DNA from: JALYXS01 sp051003795
GTDB taxonomy: Bacteria > Acidobacteriota > Terriglobia > Bryobacterales > Bryobacteraceae
Reading direction: 5' to 3'
Length of the DNA: 18,004 bases
Assembly: GCA_051003795.1 (NCBI GenBank)
Contig: JBPCKZ010000006.1
Span: 1-18,004 of the forward strand
Positions within the stretch are counted from its first letter, which is position 1. Each line of letters opens with the position of its first letter. The notes below the pieces were generated by a model, which made no database searches, was not told the DNA's origin, and saw only the letters and a program-made list of their open reading frames with translations. Positions 6,884 to 14,238 of this stretch are shown here, piece after piece. A program made the translations under genes and the position numbers.

Positions 6884-7750
6884 ATGAACCGGCGAGATTT
6901 CTTCCTGAACACAGCGGCATCCGCGGCGGCGGCTCTCGTCGCGCCGAGACCAGCGTCCGCGTCCGAACCGGTGAACCCCGGATTTCACCTCGGCTGCATC
7001 ACTTACAACGCGCTCAAAGAATTCGATGTGGATACTATCGTCCGAATATTGGAGGCGGCGGGTTTCGACGGCGTGGAACTCCGCACCGGGCACAAGCACG
7101 GTGTCGAGCCGTCTATCGGGCCGGAGGAGCGCGCGCTCGTGCGGCAGCGTTTCGCGCGGAGCAAGATCCGGCTGGTCAGCTACGGTACCACCTGCCGTTT
7201 CCAATCCCCCGATCCGGCCGAACGCGAGAAGCAGCTTGTAACCGCCAAGCAGTTCGTCGACTTGGCTCGCGACACGGGAGCGGTGGGGATCAAGATTCAA
7301 CCCATGGGATTTCCCGAAGGAGTGTCGAAAGAGACGACCATACAAAACTTCGGCCACTCCCTTCACGAATTGGGAGATTACGGCGCGGAAAAAAACGTGG
7401 AAATCTGGATGGAAGTGCATGGGCGCGGCACTTCGGACCCGCCTGTCTCCGCTGCGATCGTGCGAGCCGCCGCTCATAAAAACGTCGGCGTGTGTTGGAA
7501 TTCAAACGATACGGATGTGAAGAATGGATCGGTGAAGGAGAGCTTCGAGCTGTTAGCTCCTTATATTCGAAGCGTTCACATCAATGAACTCACCAATGAG
7601 CGTTATCCTTGGCGTGAGCTGTTCGCTCTGCTTCGCGGCATTCACTATAACCGCTACACGTTTGCCGAGGCGGCGGAGAGCAAAGATCCCGAGCGGTTCC
7701 TTCGCTGGTACCGGGCGCTGTGGATGGAGATGAACCGTTCGTGTGGTTGA
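6884..7750 (+). CDS. Tat-leader sugar phosphate isomerase/epimerase-like TIM-barrel protein
   Basis: This 288-residue protein of the xylose-isomerase-like TIM-barrel family (AP endonuclease family 2 fold) starts with a twin-arginine type leader: MNRRDFFLNTAASAAAALVA, with a likely cleavage site after PASASE around residue 27. Barrel landmarks are GFHLGCITYN (strand 1), GFDGVELR with Glu65, IWMEVHG with Glu177, VGVCWNSND with Asp209, SVHINEL with His232 and TFAEAAE near residue 261. Glu/Asp/His/Glu at these places are the usual divalent-metal ligands of the fold. Members isomerise, epimerise or dehydrate sugars, inosose or sugar phosphates; the exact substrate is not readable. It is the first gene of a plus-strand run with an RraA-like remnant, an AGE epimerase and an aldo/keto reductase, which points to sugar or polyol catabolism. 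Secreted RRDFF-leader forms are frequent in Acidobacteria and Planctomycetes. Confidence 0.87.
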   Translation: MNRRDFFLNTAASAAAALVAPRPASASEPVNPGFHLGCITYNALKEFDVDTIVRILEAAGFDGVELRTGHKHGVEPSIGPEERALVRQRFARSKIRLVSYGTTCRFQSPDPAEREKQLVTAKQFVDLARDTGAVGIKIQPMGFPEGVSKETTIQNFGHSLHELGDYGAEKNVEIWMEVHGRGTSDPPVSAAIVRAAAHKNVGVCWNSNDTDVKNGSVKESFELLAPYIRSVHINELTNERYPWRELFALLRGIHYNRYTFAEAAESKDPERFLRWYRALWMEMNRSCG

Positions 7751-7765
7751 ACCGAAGCCCTTTCC

Positions 7766-8230
7766 GTGGCGGCCTCTCGTGAAGATGGAATCTTTGAGCT
7801 CGGAACGGATCTCGATTCTTTCACGTGCGACCTCGATGCGAGGGAATCACCGATTCCGGCGTAGGTTGCCTGTTCCCCGAATTCGGTCCGATGGTGGGAT
7901 ACGCTTGCACGGCTACGATACTCTCCGGGCAACCGGCGGCTCAAACTCGCCGGGTTTACCGAACGGACTACTGGGAGTACACACGCGCAAGTTCCGCGCC
8001 CAAAGTCACCATTGCGCAGGATCGGGCGAGAGGTATTCGGCAAGACCGTGCATCCGGGCGATCTGGTGCATGCCGATAAACACGGAGCAGTGGTGATTCC
8101 GCATGAAATCGCTCACGAGGTAGTGGCTGCCGCCCGGAAAATTGAAAACGACGAGCGTGCGATCCTGGCGCTTTGCCGCTCCGAACAATTCTCCATCGAG
8201 GAACTCGATAAACCGATCCCGCCGGAATAA
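7766..8230 (+). pseudogene. RraA/HMG-aldolase-like protein, frameshifted and internally deleted
   Basis: Fragments of one RraA-family protein are spread over three frames. The first frame (from about GTG 7766) gives FELGTDLDSFTCDLDA, the usual N-terminal 'DTCDxxxAL' helix. A second frame (from about 7840) gives ITDSGVGC, then FGPMVGYACTATILSG and YRTDYWEYTRASSAPKVTIA. A third frame (about 8026-8230) gives VFGKTVHPGDLVHADKHG and the helical tail to IPPE. The middle of the family, with the 'GExxxxxAxxxGxxGxVxxGxxRD' substrate and metal loop, is absent between 8020 and 8030, a loss of very roughly 70-80 codons. So one frameshift near 7835 and one deletion near 8025 have killed the gene. Intact relatives are class II pyruvate aldolases or oxaloacetate decarboxylase-like enzymes, which would fit between the TIM-barrel protein and the epimerase in a sugar pathway. 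Confidence 0.8.
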
Positions 8231-8266
8231 TAACCGGGCGCGCAAACATTTGAGGCTCGGATATAC

Positions 8267-9439
8267 TTGGCGGAATTTGAACCTTCCCGCATCCACGAGC
8301 AATATCGAAGTCTGCTTGCGGACGGGATCGTCCCTTTCTGGCTCCGGCACGGCTTGGACGAAGAGCATGGCGGAGTGCTGTCCTGCATGCGCGAAGACGG
8401 GGCCCGGATAAGCGGAGACAAATACACTTGGTCGCAGGCGCGTTTTGTTTGGACGATGTCGGCGCTGTTCAACCGTTTTGAGGCAAGGCCGGAATTTCTC
8501 GAAGCGGCCCGGAAAACGATCGCGTTTCTTCTCGCTCATGCCCGGAATGAGGAGGGATGGCTGGTCTATCGCACCACGCGCGAAGGCGTTCCGTTAGAGG
8601 GCGCCACGAGTATTTATTCCGATTGCTTCCTGGTTTATGGCTTGAGCGAATACTGCCGCGCGGTTCCGGATAGCGGTCCGATCGAGCTCGCGGTCGAAAC
8701 ATTTTGGAGAATCGCAAAGCGCGTGGAGGAGCCCGGCTTTCGCGAGACCGCGCCCTACGCTCTCCTGCCCGGACGCAAGATTCACGCCATACCGATGATC
8801 CTCACGGAAGTCGCGAACGAACTCGCGGCAACTACCGGAGACGCGTCGATTGCCCGCGCGGCGGACGAATTTTCGAGCCGCGTAACGACTCATTTCGTGC
8901 GGCCGGAGCGCCAGCTGCTGCTCGAGTTTCTAAGCGCCGATTACCGGGAACTTCCGCCCAACGAGGGCACATTCGTAATGCCCGGACACGCCATTGAATC
9001 CATGTGGTTCAGCCTCCATTGCGCCCGGCGGCGAAACGATTCGGAGACGGTTCGCCGCGCGGCCGAAGCGATCCGCTGGCACCTGGAAGCTGGATGGGAC
9101 CCGGAGTTTGGCGGCCTTTTCCTTGGCATCGACGCGGATGGCGGACGTCCGTTTTTTCCGAATTCGGACAAGAAAATCTGGTGGCCTCACACCGAAGCGT
9201 TGTATGCGCTGCTGCTCGCCTACCGGCTTACCGGCCAGGATTGGTGCCTTGAGTGGTATTGGCGCGTGCATGAATGGAGCTTCGCTCATTTCCCCATGTC
9301 GCCGGGTGGCGAATGGTTTCAGCGTCTCGACCGGAGGGGAAATCCCATCGCGGACTTGATCGCGCTGCCGGTAAAAGACCCATTCCATCTGCCGCGCGCG
9401 GTTATGCTGATCCTCGATCTGCTGGAGGGCTGGAAGTAA
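8267..9439 (+). CDS. N-acylglucosamine 2-epimerase (AGE) family sugar epimerase/isomerase
   Basis: This 390-residue, full-length member of the AGE/cellobiose 2-epimerase family has an (alpha/alpha)6 barrel. Landmarks are FWLRHGLDEEHGG (residues 24-36), TWSQARFVW (54-62) with the conserved Arg59, KIHAIPM (171-177), VMPGHAIES (237-245) with His241, IWWPHTEALYA (304-314) with His308, and VKDPFHLPRAVM (369-380) with His374. The histidines equivalent to 241 and 374 act as general base and acid in this family, which interconverts C2 epimers or aldose and ketose forms of free sugars. No signal peptide: cytoplasmic, unlike its neighbours. The start is a TTG with GAGG eleven bases upstream. It follows the RraA remnant by 36 bases and probably shares a transcript with the TIM-barrel gene. 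Substrate unknown; mannose or a glucosamine derivative would be typical. Confidence 0.9.
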   Translation: MAEFEPSRIHEQYRSLLADGIVPFWLRHGLDEEHGGVLSCMREDGARISGDKYTWSQARFVWTMSALFNRFEARPEFLEAARKTIAFLLAHARNEEGWLVYRTTREGVPLEGATSIYSDCFLVYGLSEYCRAVPDSGPIELAVETFWRIAKRVEEPGFRETAPYALLPGRKIHAIPMILTEVANELAATTGDASIARAADEFSSRVTTHFVRPERQLLLEFLSADYRELPPNEGTFVMPGHAIESMWFSLHCARRRNDSETVRRAAEAIRWHLEAGWDPEFGGLFLGIDADGGRPFFPNSDKKIWWPHTEALYALLLAYRLTGQDWCLEWYWRVHEWSFAHFPMSPGGEWFQRLDRRGNPIADLIALPVKDPFHLPRAVMLILDLLEGWK

Positions 9440-9480
9440 AAGGAGTTGGAAAGTGATACATTGGCGCTCAGGAGAAGTAC

Positions 9481-10374
9481 ATGCATCAATCCACCAGACG
9501 CGATTTTCTGAAAACCGGCGTGAGCGCCACGGTTCTATCCGGTTTGGGCGGCGCGGGAGTTTTGGCAAGCACCAAGCGTTCGGCAACCGACATGGTGACG
9601 CTCGGTAGATCGAAAGTGAAAGTTACCCGGCTCGCCTTTGGAACCGGAACGCACGGCGGCCGGGTCCAGCGGGAACTCGGCCAAGAAGCTTTCACGCGGT
9701 TGGTCCGGCACTCTTACGATAACGGTATCCGCTTTTTCGAAACCGCCGAAAGCTACCACGGCATGCCCGAAATGCTGAGAATCGCGCTGAATGGCATTCC
9801 GCGCGACAGCTATCAACTGATGATGAAATACAGCACGCCGGCCACAGGCGAGCCGGCGGCGAAGATTGACGAATTTCGCGGCCAGCTAGGCACGGAATAC
9901 ATGGATATTCTGCTGCTTCACTGCTTGCGGCCGCCCACGTGGAAAACGGATTACCGGAACCTGGAGGACGGATTTTCCGAGGCGAAAGATAAGAAAATCA
10001 TTCTTTCCCACGGGGCGTCCATTCACGGTCTCCCGGCGCTTCGGACGATTCCGGGCGACAAATGGCTCGATATCGCGATGATCCGCATGAACCACAACGG
10101 AACGCGCATGGACACGCCCCAAACACGCGACGTGGACGAGCCGGGAAATGTCGATGAGGTCGTGGCGAACACCAAGAAAGTACACGCGCAGGGGATGGGC
10201 GTCATCAGCATGAAGCTATGCGGCGAGGGCCGCTTCACCAAAGCCGAAGAACGCGATGCGGCGATGAAGTTCGCCATGAACCTGGGATGCGTGGACGCCG
10301 TCACCATTGGTTTCAAGAACACGGCCGAGATCGATGAAGCCATCGAACGCATGAACCGCGTGATGAACGTTTGA
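9481..10374 (+). CDS. Tat-leader aldo/keto reductase
   Basis: This 297-residue aldo/keto reductase has a twin-arginine leader (STRRDFLKTGVSATVLSGLG). The mature part starts near MVTLGRSKVKVTRLAFGTG, the usual first strand of the family. Of the catalytic tetrad, Tyr92 (AESYHG), Lys116 (LMMKYS) and His147 (ILLLHCL) are present. The usual Asp of 'DTAxxYG' is Glu87 (FFETAESY). The barrel closes with GVISMKLCGEG and AVTIGFKNTAEIDEAI, the family's NADPH-binding end. There is no C-terminal 4Fe-4S cysteine cluster. GGAG sits six bases before the ATG. It is the last gene of the sugar run, 41 bases after the epimerase, and would oxidise or reduce a sugar-derived carbonyl. If exported folded by Tat it would carry its cofactor out. 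Confidence 0.88.
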   Translation: MHQSTRRDFLKTGVSATVLSGLGGAGVLASTKRSATDMVTLGRSKVKVTRLAFGTGTHGGRVQRELGQEAFTRLVRHSYDNGIRFFETAESYHGMPEMLRIALNGIPRDSYQLMMKYSTPATGEPAAKIDEFRGQLGTEYMDILLLHCLRPPTWKTDYRNLEDGFSEAKDKKIILSHGASIHGLPALRTIPGDKWLDIAMIRMNHNGTRMDTPQTRDVDEPGNVDEVVANTKKVHAQGMGVISMKLCGEGRFTKAEERDAAMKFAMNLGCVDAVTIGFKNTAEIDEAIERMNRVMNV

Positions 10375-10376
10375 GC

Positions 10377-10493
10377 GAGAGCTTATACGATCCGGAGGGC
10401 CGCGGACGGTAACTCGACGAACCAGGTTTGATTGTCCTTCCGCCGCTCCCACTCCGCGCGGGAGAGCTGTGCGGTGATCCCTCCCGAAAACTC
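10377..10493 (-). repeat. Stray copy of the 3' end of modC (copy A)
   Basis: About 113 bases match the 3' end of modC at 11194-11310 with eight mismatches, at a constant offset of 817. On the minus strand it still reads EFSGGITAQLSRAEW, then NQTWFVELPSAALRIV and a stop; the full copy ends FPSAAIRII. All differences are silent or conservative, suggesting that both copies came from functional genes. The match ends abruptly at 10493. It lies between the end of the aldo/keto reductase gene and the end of the VWA pseudogene and is not an intact gene. Confidence 0.9.
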
Positions 10494-10568
10494 CATGAAG
10501 AACCGCCGCCTTTCCGGGCTATTTTTCATCGGCGAGGTGGTGGATGTCGCGGGGCGAGCCGTCTAGGC

Positions 10569-11203
10569 TTACGGGTCGCGCCAATATCCGAAGCGGCTCC
10601 CGACCCGCAACTCCGGTCGATCCTTTACGTTCACTTCAATTTTGTGCAGACCGCTTACGCCGGACAGTATTGGCGAAAAGCTGAGTAGATATTGGTCGTG
10701 CAGATCGGCCCCGATGGCCTCGGCACCTCCTTGCCGAAATCCATCAGATACGGCGAGTAGGTCAGGGCGTAAACCGTCACGTTGGCTTTCTCGATCGCGA
10801 TCAGCGCCCGTTTCAGATCGGTTTTGCTGGTGCGGTCGCGGGCCTCGGCGATCACAACGGCGACCCTGCGCCTTTCCGGCGGGCGCGATTCCAATAAGCT
10901 GGCCGCGCGCATGACCGCATCGACGAAACTCGATCCCGACCCGCGCGCTTCCACTTGCTTGAGCGCGGATGCGACCGCCACGACAAGCGACACGGGCTGG
11001 GCGGTTTCATTGGAGCGAACAACCCGCAGTCGTCCGTTATCCGCCAGGAAAAAATCCGATTCCTTCAGATTCCGAACGGGCTTCCCCCTCTTGTCGCCGA
11101 CCGACGTGGGAGCCATTACCAGCGTTACTTCCGTTCGAAATTGAGCCCGGATCGGGCCGGTTGCGATAAGCGCCAGGAGATCCCGCCTGGTCCAAGAGCT
11201 CAT
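10569..11203 (-). pseudogene. Secreted VWA-domain protein of the acidobacterial type, with deletions and a frameshift
   Basis: From ATG 11203 the frame gives a leader (SSWTRRDLLALIATGPIRAQ), a 'V.D.RGKPVRNLKESDFFLADNG' beta domain and PVSLVVAVASALKQVE, the first VWA strand and helix. It then jumps directly to SSFVDAVMRAASLLESRP and VAVVIAEARDRTSKTDLK, so about 50-60 residues between the first helix and the third strand appear to be lost in frame. After VYALTYSPYLMDFG the frame is wrong. The expected C-terminal end (EAIGADLHDQYLLSFSPILS, then GLHKIEVNVKDRPELRVG) is found in another frame from about 10727 to TAA 10569, so a second, frameshifting loss lies near 10730. Intact relatives are exported proteins with a metal-ion-dependent adhesion-type fold, of unknown function. 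Its ATG overlaps the modC stop by four bases (ATGA). Confidence 0.8.
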
Positions 11204-11310
11204 ATGATCCGGATGGCCGCGGATGGGAACTCGACGAACCAGGTTTGATTATCCTTGCGCCGCTCCCACTCCGCGCGGGAGAGCTGCGCGGTGATCCCTC
11301 CCGAAAACTC
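11194..11310 (-). repeat. 3' end of the intact modC (copy B), partner of copy A
   Basis: This is the resident copy: it codes for the last residues of the TOBE-containing C-terminus of ModC and ends at the TGA that overlaps the VWA start. It is repeated in the same orientation at 10377-10493, with the VWA pseudogene lying between the two. Confidence 0.9.
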
Positions 11311-12261
11311 GAGACGCACGGAATGCGGCGTTTCGAACCGGTGCAACAACGCCGCGGGAAGGCGGTTCTCGCCCGCGCCGGAATGCACTTGTACGTCCTC
11401 CATGCGCACGTGGCACGATACCCGGTCGCCGCGAAAGTGCCCCGGAAAATAGGCCGCCGTCAATTCACCGTCCGGTACCCGCAAGCGGCTGGTCTTGCGG
11501 CCAGGATCGAGCGCCGCGATCTCGGCCTCGAACAGATTCGCGATTCCCAGGAGCCGCGCCGTTTCCCGGTTCACCGGATGGGCCATCACCTCGGGGGGCG
11601 CGCCGTTCTGAACAATGCGTCCGGAATCGTAAATCAGCACCGACTCCCCCACTGCCAGACACTCCTCGACGTCATGCGTAACCAGTAGCATGGGAATGCG
11701 GAACTCCGGCCGCAGGTCGCGCAAGAGAGTGTAGAATTCGGCGCGAAGCGGGGAGTCGAGGCCGCGCGCCGGCTCGTCGAACAGGAGCATCTTCGGCTTC
11801 GATATCAGCGCGCGGGCGATGGAACAGCGCTGCTTCTGCCCCCCGGAAACTTCGTGCGGCCGCCGGCCGGCCATCTCTTCCAGGTGAAAGCGCTCGAGCA
11901 TCTCGTTCACGCGGCGGCGGCGCTCGATGCGCGGCTGCCGCTCGGCCGCGAACGCCAGATTCTGCCGCAGCGTCATGTGCGGAAAGAGCGCATAATTCTG
12001 GAATACATAGCCGCATTGCCGGTCCTGGGGCCGCAGGCAGACGGCCGCCGGCGCGTCGAACAGGATACTGTCGTCAAGCAGAATTCGGCCTCGATCCGGC
12101 CGGACGAAACCGGCGATGCAATCGAGCGTGAGCGTCTTTCCCGAACCGCTGGGGCCAAACAGGACCGTCACGCCGGGAGGAGCCTGAAACTCGACATCGA
12201 GCGTGAAGCCGGCGGATTCCGGACCGGGAGGAAACGTCGTCCCCAGGCGAACCTCGATCAT
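11200..12261 (-). CDS. modC: Molybdate ABC transporter ATP-binding protein
   Basis: This 353-residue ATPase has Walker A GPSGSGKT (36-43), Q-loop Gln88, signature VSGGQ (138-142), Walker B LLFDEP (159-164) and switch His196. A C-terminal TOBE-like region follows (about 285-350), which in ModC binds oxyanion and senses substrate. A short N-terminal ABC domain plus TOBE, with the gene overlapping a ModB-type permease, identifies it as the energising subunit of a molybdate or tungstate importer. It acts on the inner face of the cytoplasmic membrane. It overlaps modB by ATGA (12258-12261) and the VWA pseudogene by ATGA (11200-11203), so it is translated by coupling. Sulfate or other oxyanions are less likely alternatives. 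No substrate-binding protein is encoded in the window. Confidence 0.9.
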   Translation of the reverse strand: MIEVRLGTTFPPGPESAGFTLDVEFQAPPGVTVLFGPSGSGKTLTLDCIAGFVRPDRGRILLDDSILFDAPAAVCLRPQDRQCGYVFQNYALFPHMTLRQNLAFAAERQPRIERRRRVNEMLERFHLEEMAGRRPHEVSGGQKQRCSIARALISKPKMLLFDEPARGLDSPLRAEFYTLLRDLRPEFRIPMLLVTHDVEECLAVGESVLIYDSGRIVQNGAPPEVMAHPVNRETARLLGIANLFEAEIAALDPGRKTSRLRVPDGELTAAYFPGHFRGDRVSCHVRMEDVQVHSGAGENRLPAALLHRFETPHSVRLEFSGGITAQLSRAEWERRKDNQTWFVEFPSAAIRII

Positions 12262-12932
12262 TGAGCCTTGTGCCCCAGCTTATGTTCCAGGCGATTGGCC
12301 GCGTACACGATGGCAATCGTGAAGATGGAAATCGCGAGCACCAGCGCGCGAGCGGTCGCTCCATTCCCGCTCTCGACCGCATCGTAAATCGCGATCGAGG
12401 CGGTTTGGGTACGGCCGGGAATATCGCCCGCGATCATCAAGGTCGCGCCGAAATCGCCCAGCGAACGCGCGAACGCGAGCACCGCCGCGGCGACGATGGA
12501 GCGGCGCGCCAAAGGAAGAGTCACGCGCCAAAATAGACGCCATTCCGACGCGCCGAACGTGCGGGCGGCCCGCTCAAAGCTGCGGTCCACGCTTTGGAAT
12601 GCCGCGCGCGAAGACTTTACAAGCAGGGGCACGGCGTGCAGCGTGGAAGCGAGCACGGCCGCTTGCCAAGTAAAGACCAGAGGCACGCCGAACAGCCATT
12701 CATAAAGGCGCCCGGGCGCGCTCCCGCGCCCGAGCGAGACCAGCAAGTAGTAGCCGAGCACGGTTGGGGGGAGCACGAGAGGCAGCATAACGACGGCATC
12801 CAGGAATTCCTTGCCCCGGAAATTGCGGTTTGCCAGAAGATGAGCCAGCCAAAGCCCCACCGCGAGCGACAGGATGGTCGCCAGAGCAGCAACGCGGAAA
12901 CTTAGCCACAGGGGGAACCAATCGACGGGCAT
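12258..12932 (-). CDS. modB: Molybdate ABC transporter permease
   Basis: This 224-residue protein has about five membrane segments, beginning with ALATILSLAVGLWLAHLLA and including VVMLPLVLPPTVLGYYLLV, a typical ModB segment. The EAA loop that docks to the ATPase reads AARTFGASEWRLFWRVTLPLARRSIVAA, split here by the usual Gly. Length and the PLVLPPTVLGYYLL motif point to ModB rather than to CysT/W sulfate permeases. It lies eight bases after the cinA stop and overlaps modC by four bases. The start ATG has only a weak GGAA ribosome site, so it may depend on ribosomes arriving from cinA. It forms the transmembrane channel for molybdate uptake with ModC and an unlinked ModA. Confidence 0.9.
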   Translation of the reverse strand: MPVDWFPLWLSFRVAALATILSLAVGLWLAHLLANRNFRGKEFLDAVVMLPLVLPPTVLGYYLLVSLGRGSAPGRLYEWLFGVPLVFTWQAAVLASTLHAVPLLVKSSRAAFQSVDRSFERAARTFGASEWRLFWRVTLPLARRSIVAAAVLAFARSLGDFGATLMIAGDIPGRTQTASIAIYDAVESGNGATARALVLAISIFTIAIVYAANRLEHKLGHKAQ

Positions 12933-12939
12933 GTTCCAA

Positions 12940-14172
12940 TTATTTCAGCCGGCGCCGCAACATATCGAGCGCCATCTGGCCGGCGAAAGCTCGTATGCGC
13001 GCCCGGTCCCCGAAAAATTGCCGGCTGAGCACCGCCGCCCCACCGGCGTCCGAGATCCCGACGTGCACCATCCCAACCGGCGCGCGCTCATCGTCGACAC
13101 CCGGTCCGGCATTGCCGGTCACCGACAGCGCATACGCCGCGCCAGTGCGCCAACGCGCCCCGATCGCCATGGCCTCGGTAGTCTCTTTGCTCACCGGGCC
13201 GAAACGGTCCAGCGTTTCTTGAGGGACGCCCAGCAGATCGATCTTTGCGCGCGCCTGATACGTAATGAACCCGCCCAGAAAGTAGGCCGAGCAGCCCGGC
13301 ACGGTGGTGATCCGCTCCGCAAGCAGTCCGCCCGTGCAGCTTTCCGCCACCGCCAGGGTTGCGAGGCGCTTCTTCAGCATCTCGCCGATGGTTGCCTCGA
13401 GCGAATCGCCGTTTCGCGAATAGATGCGGTCGCCCAGCAGGAGTTCGATGGGTCCGCCGACCTCGGCTAGCAGCGTCGCCGCTTCCGCTTCAGTCCCGCA
13501 CCTTGCGCGGAGGTGCACCTGAATATCGCCATCGTGCGCCAGCACGGTCGTCACGGGATTCGCATACTTCTTGTATACCGGCGAGATGGTCTGGTCGAGC
13601 TCGGATTCCGCCATCCCCGCCACGCGAAAAATCAGCGTCTGAATCACCTGCTTGGGAATCGACCGCTCCAACCGCGAGACGCACTGGCGCGTGAACATCG
13701 ATTTCAGCTCGTGCGGCGGCCCGGGCAGTAGCACAATCCGGCTTCCCGATTCTTCGATCCACTGGCCGGGCGCGGTACCCCGGTCGTTGGATAGAATTTC
13801 GGCGCCCGCGATGATGAATGCCTGCCGCTTGTTGGTTTCGGCCATCTTGCGGCCCGCGCGGGCAAACCGCTGCTCCAATTGTTCGCCGATTTCGGGGTGG
13901 AAGATAAGTTTGCGATCGATGGCGAGCGCGACGGCATCGCGTGTCACGTCGTCCTCCGTGGGACCGAGGCCGCCCGAGAGGATGACGATCTCCGAGCGGC
14001 GTATGGCGCGCCGGACGGTGTCGGCAAGACGTTCCCGGTCGTCGCCCACGACGCACTTCGTCGTGACTTCCACGCCCAGCCCGTTCAGTTGTTCGGTAAG
14101 GAAAAGCGAATTGGTATCGACCCGCTGAGGCGTGAGAAGCTCGGAACCAACGGCAATGATTTCAGCGTTCAC
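12940..14172 (-). CDS. cinA: CinA-family protein: COG1058 domain plus nicotinamide-nucleotide amidase domain
   Basis: This 410-residue, full-length two-domain protein has an N-terminal MoaB/MogA-like domain beginning AEIIAVGSELL and carrying SGGLGPTEDD (residues 66-75). In CinA this domain is an ADP-ribose or NAD-related pyrophosphatase. The C-terminal PncC-type domain has AESCTGG (276-282), with the nucleophilic Ser of NMN deamidase, then FITYQARAK and SVTGNAGPG. Together these recycle pyridine nucleotides by hydrolysing nicotinamide mononucleotide to the acid and ammonia. The start is GTG 14172. It lies 66 bases after the TPR gene and immediately before modB. Linkage of a MoaB-like fold protein to modBC is suggestive but may be chance; the call as CinA is firm. 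Confidence 0.93.
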   Translation of the reverse strand: MNAEIIAVGSELLTPQRVDTNSLFLTEQLNGLGVEVTTKCVVGDDRERLADTVRRAIRRSEIVILSGGLGPTEDDVTRDAVALAIDRKLIFHPEIGEQLEQRFARAGRKMAETNKRQAFIIAGAEILSNDRGTAPGQWIEESGSRIVLLPGPPHELKSMFTRQCVSRLERSIPKQVIQTLIFRVAGMAESELDQTISPVYKKYANPVTTVLAHDGDIQVHLRARCGTEAEAATLLAEVGGPIELLLGDRIYSRNGDSLEATIGEMLKKRLATLAVAESCTGGLLAERITTVPGCSAYFLGGFITYQARAKIDLLGVPQETLDRFGPVSKETTEAMAIGARWRTGAAYALSVTGNAGPGVDDERAPVGMVHVGISDAGGAAVLSRQFFGDRARIRAFAGQMALDMLRRRLK

Positions 14173-14238
14173 GTTCCAGTTTAGATCGACTGTAACCGGG
14201 GAACCGGCATTTTGATTGACGGGCGAGGAGCCGGTGCA

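Noticed and set aside
10375..10568. Transcription terminator between the converging aldo/keto reductase and VWA genes
   Set aside because: No GC-rich stem followed by a T-run was found; the stretch is taken up by the stray modC end.
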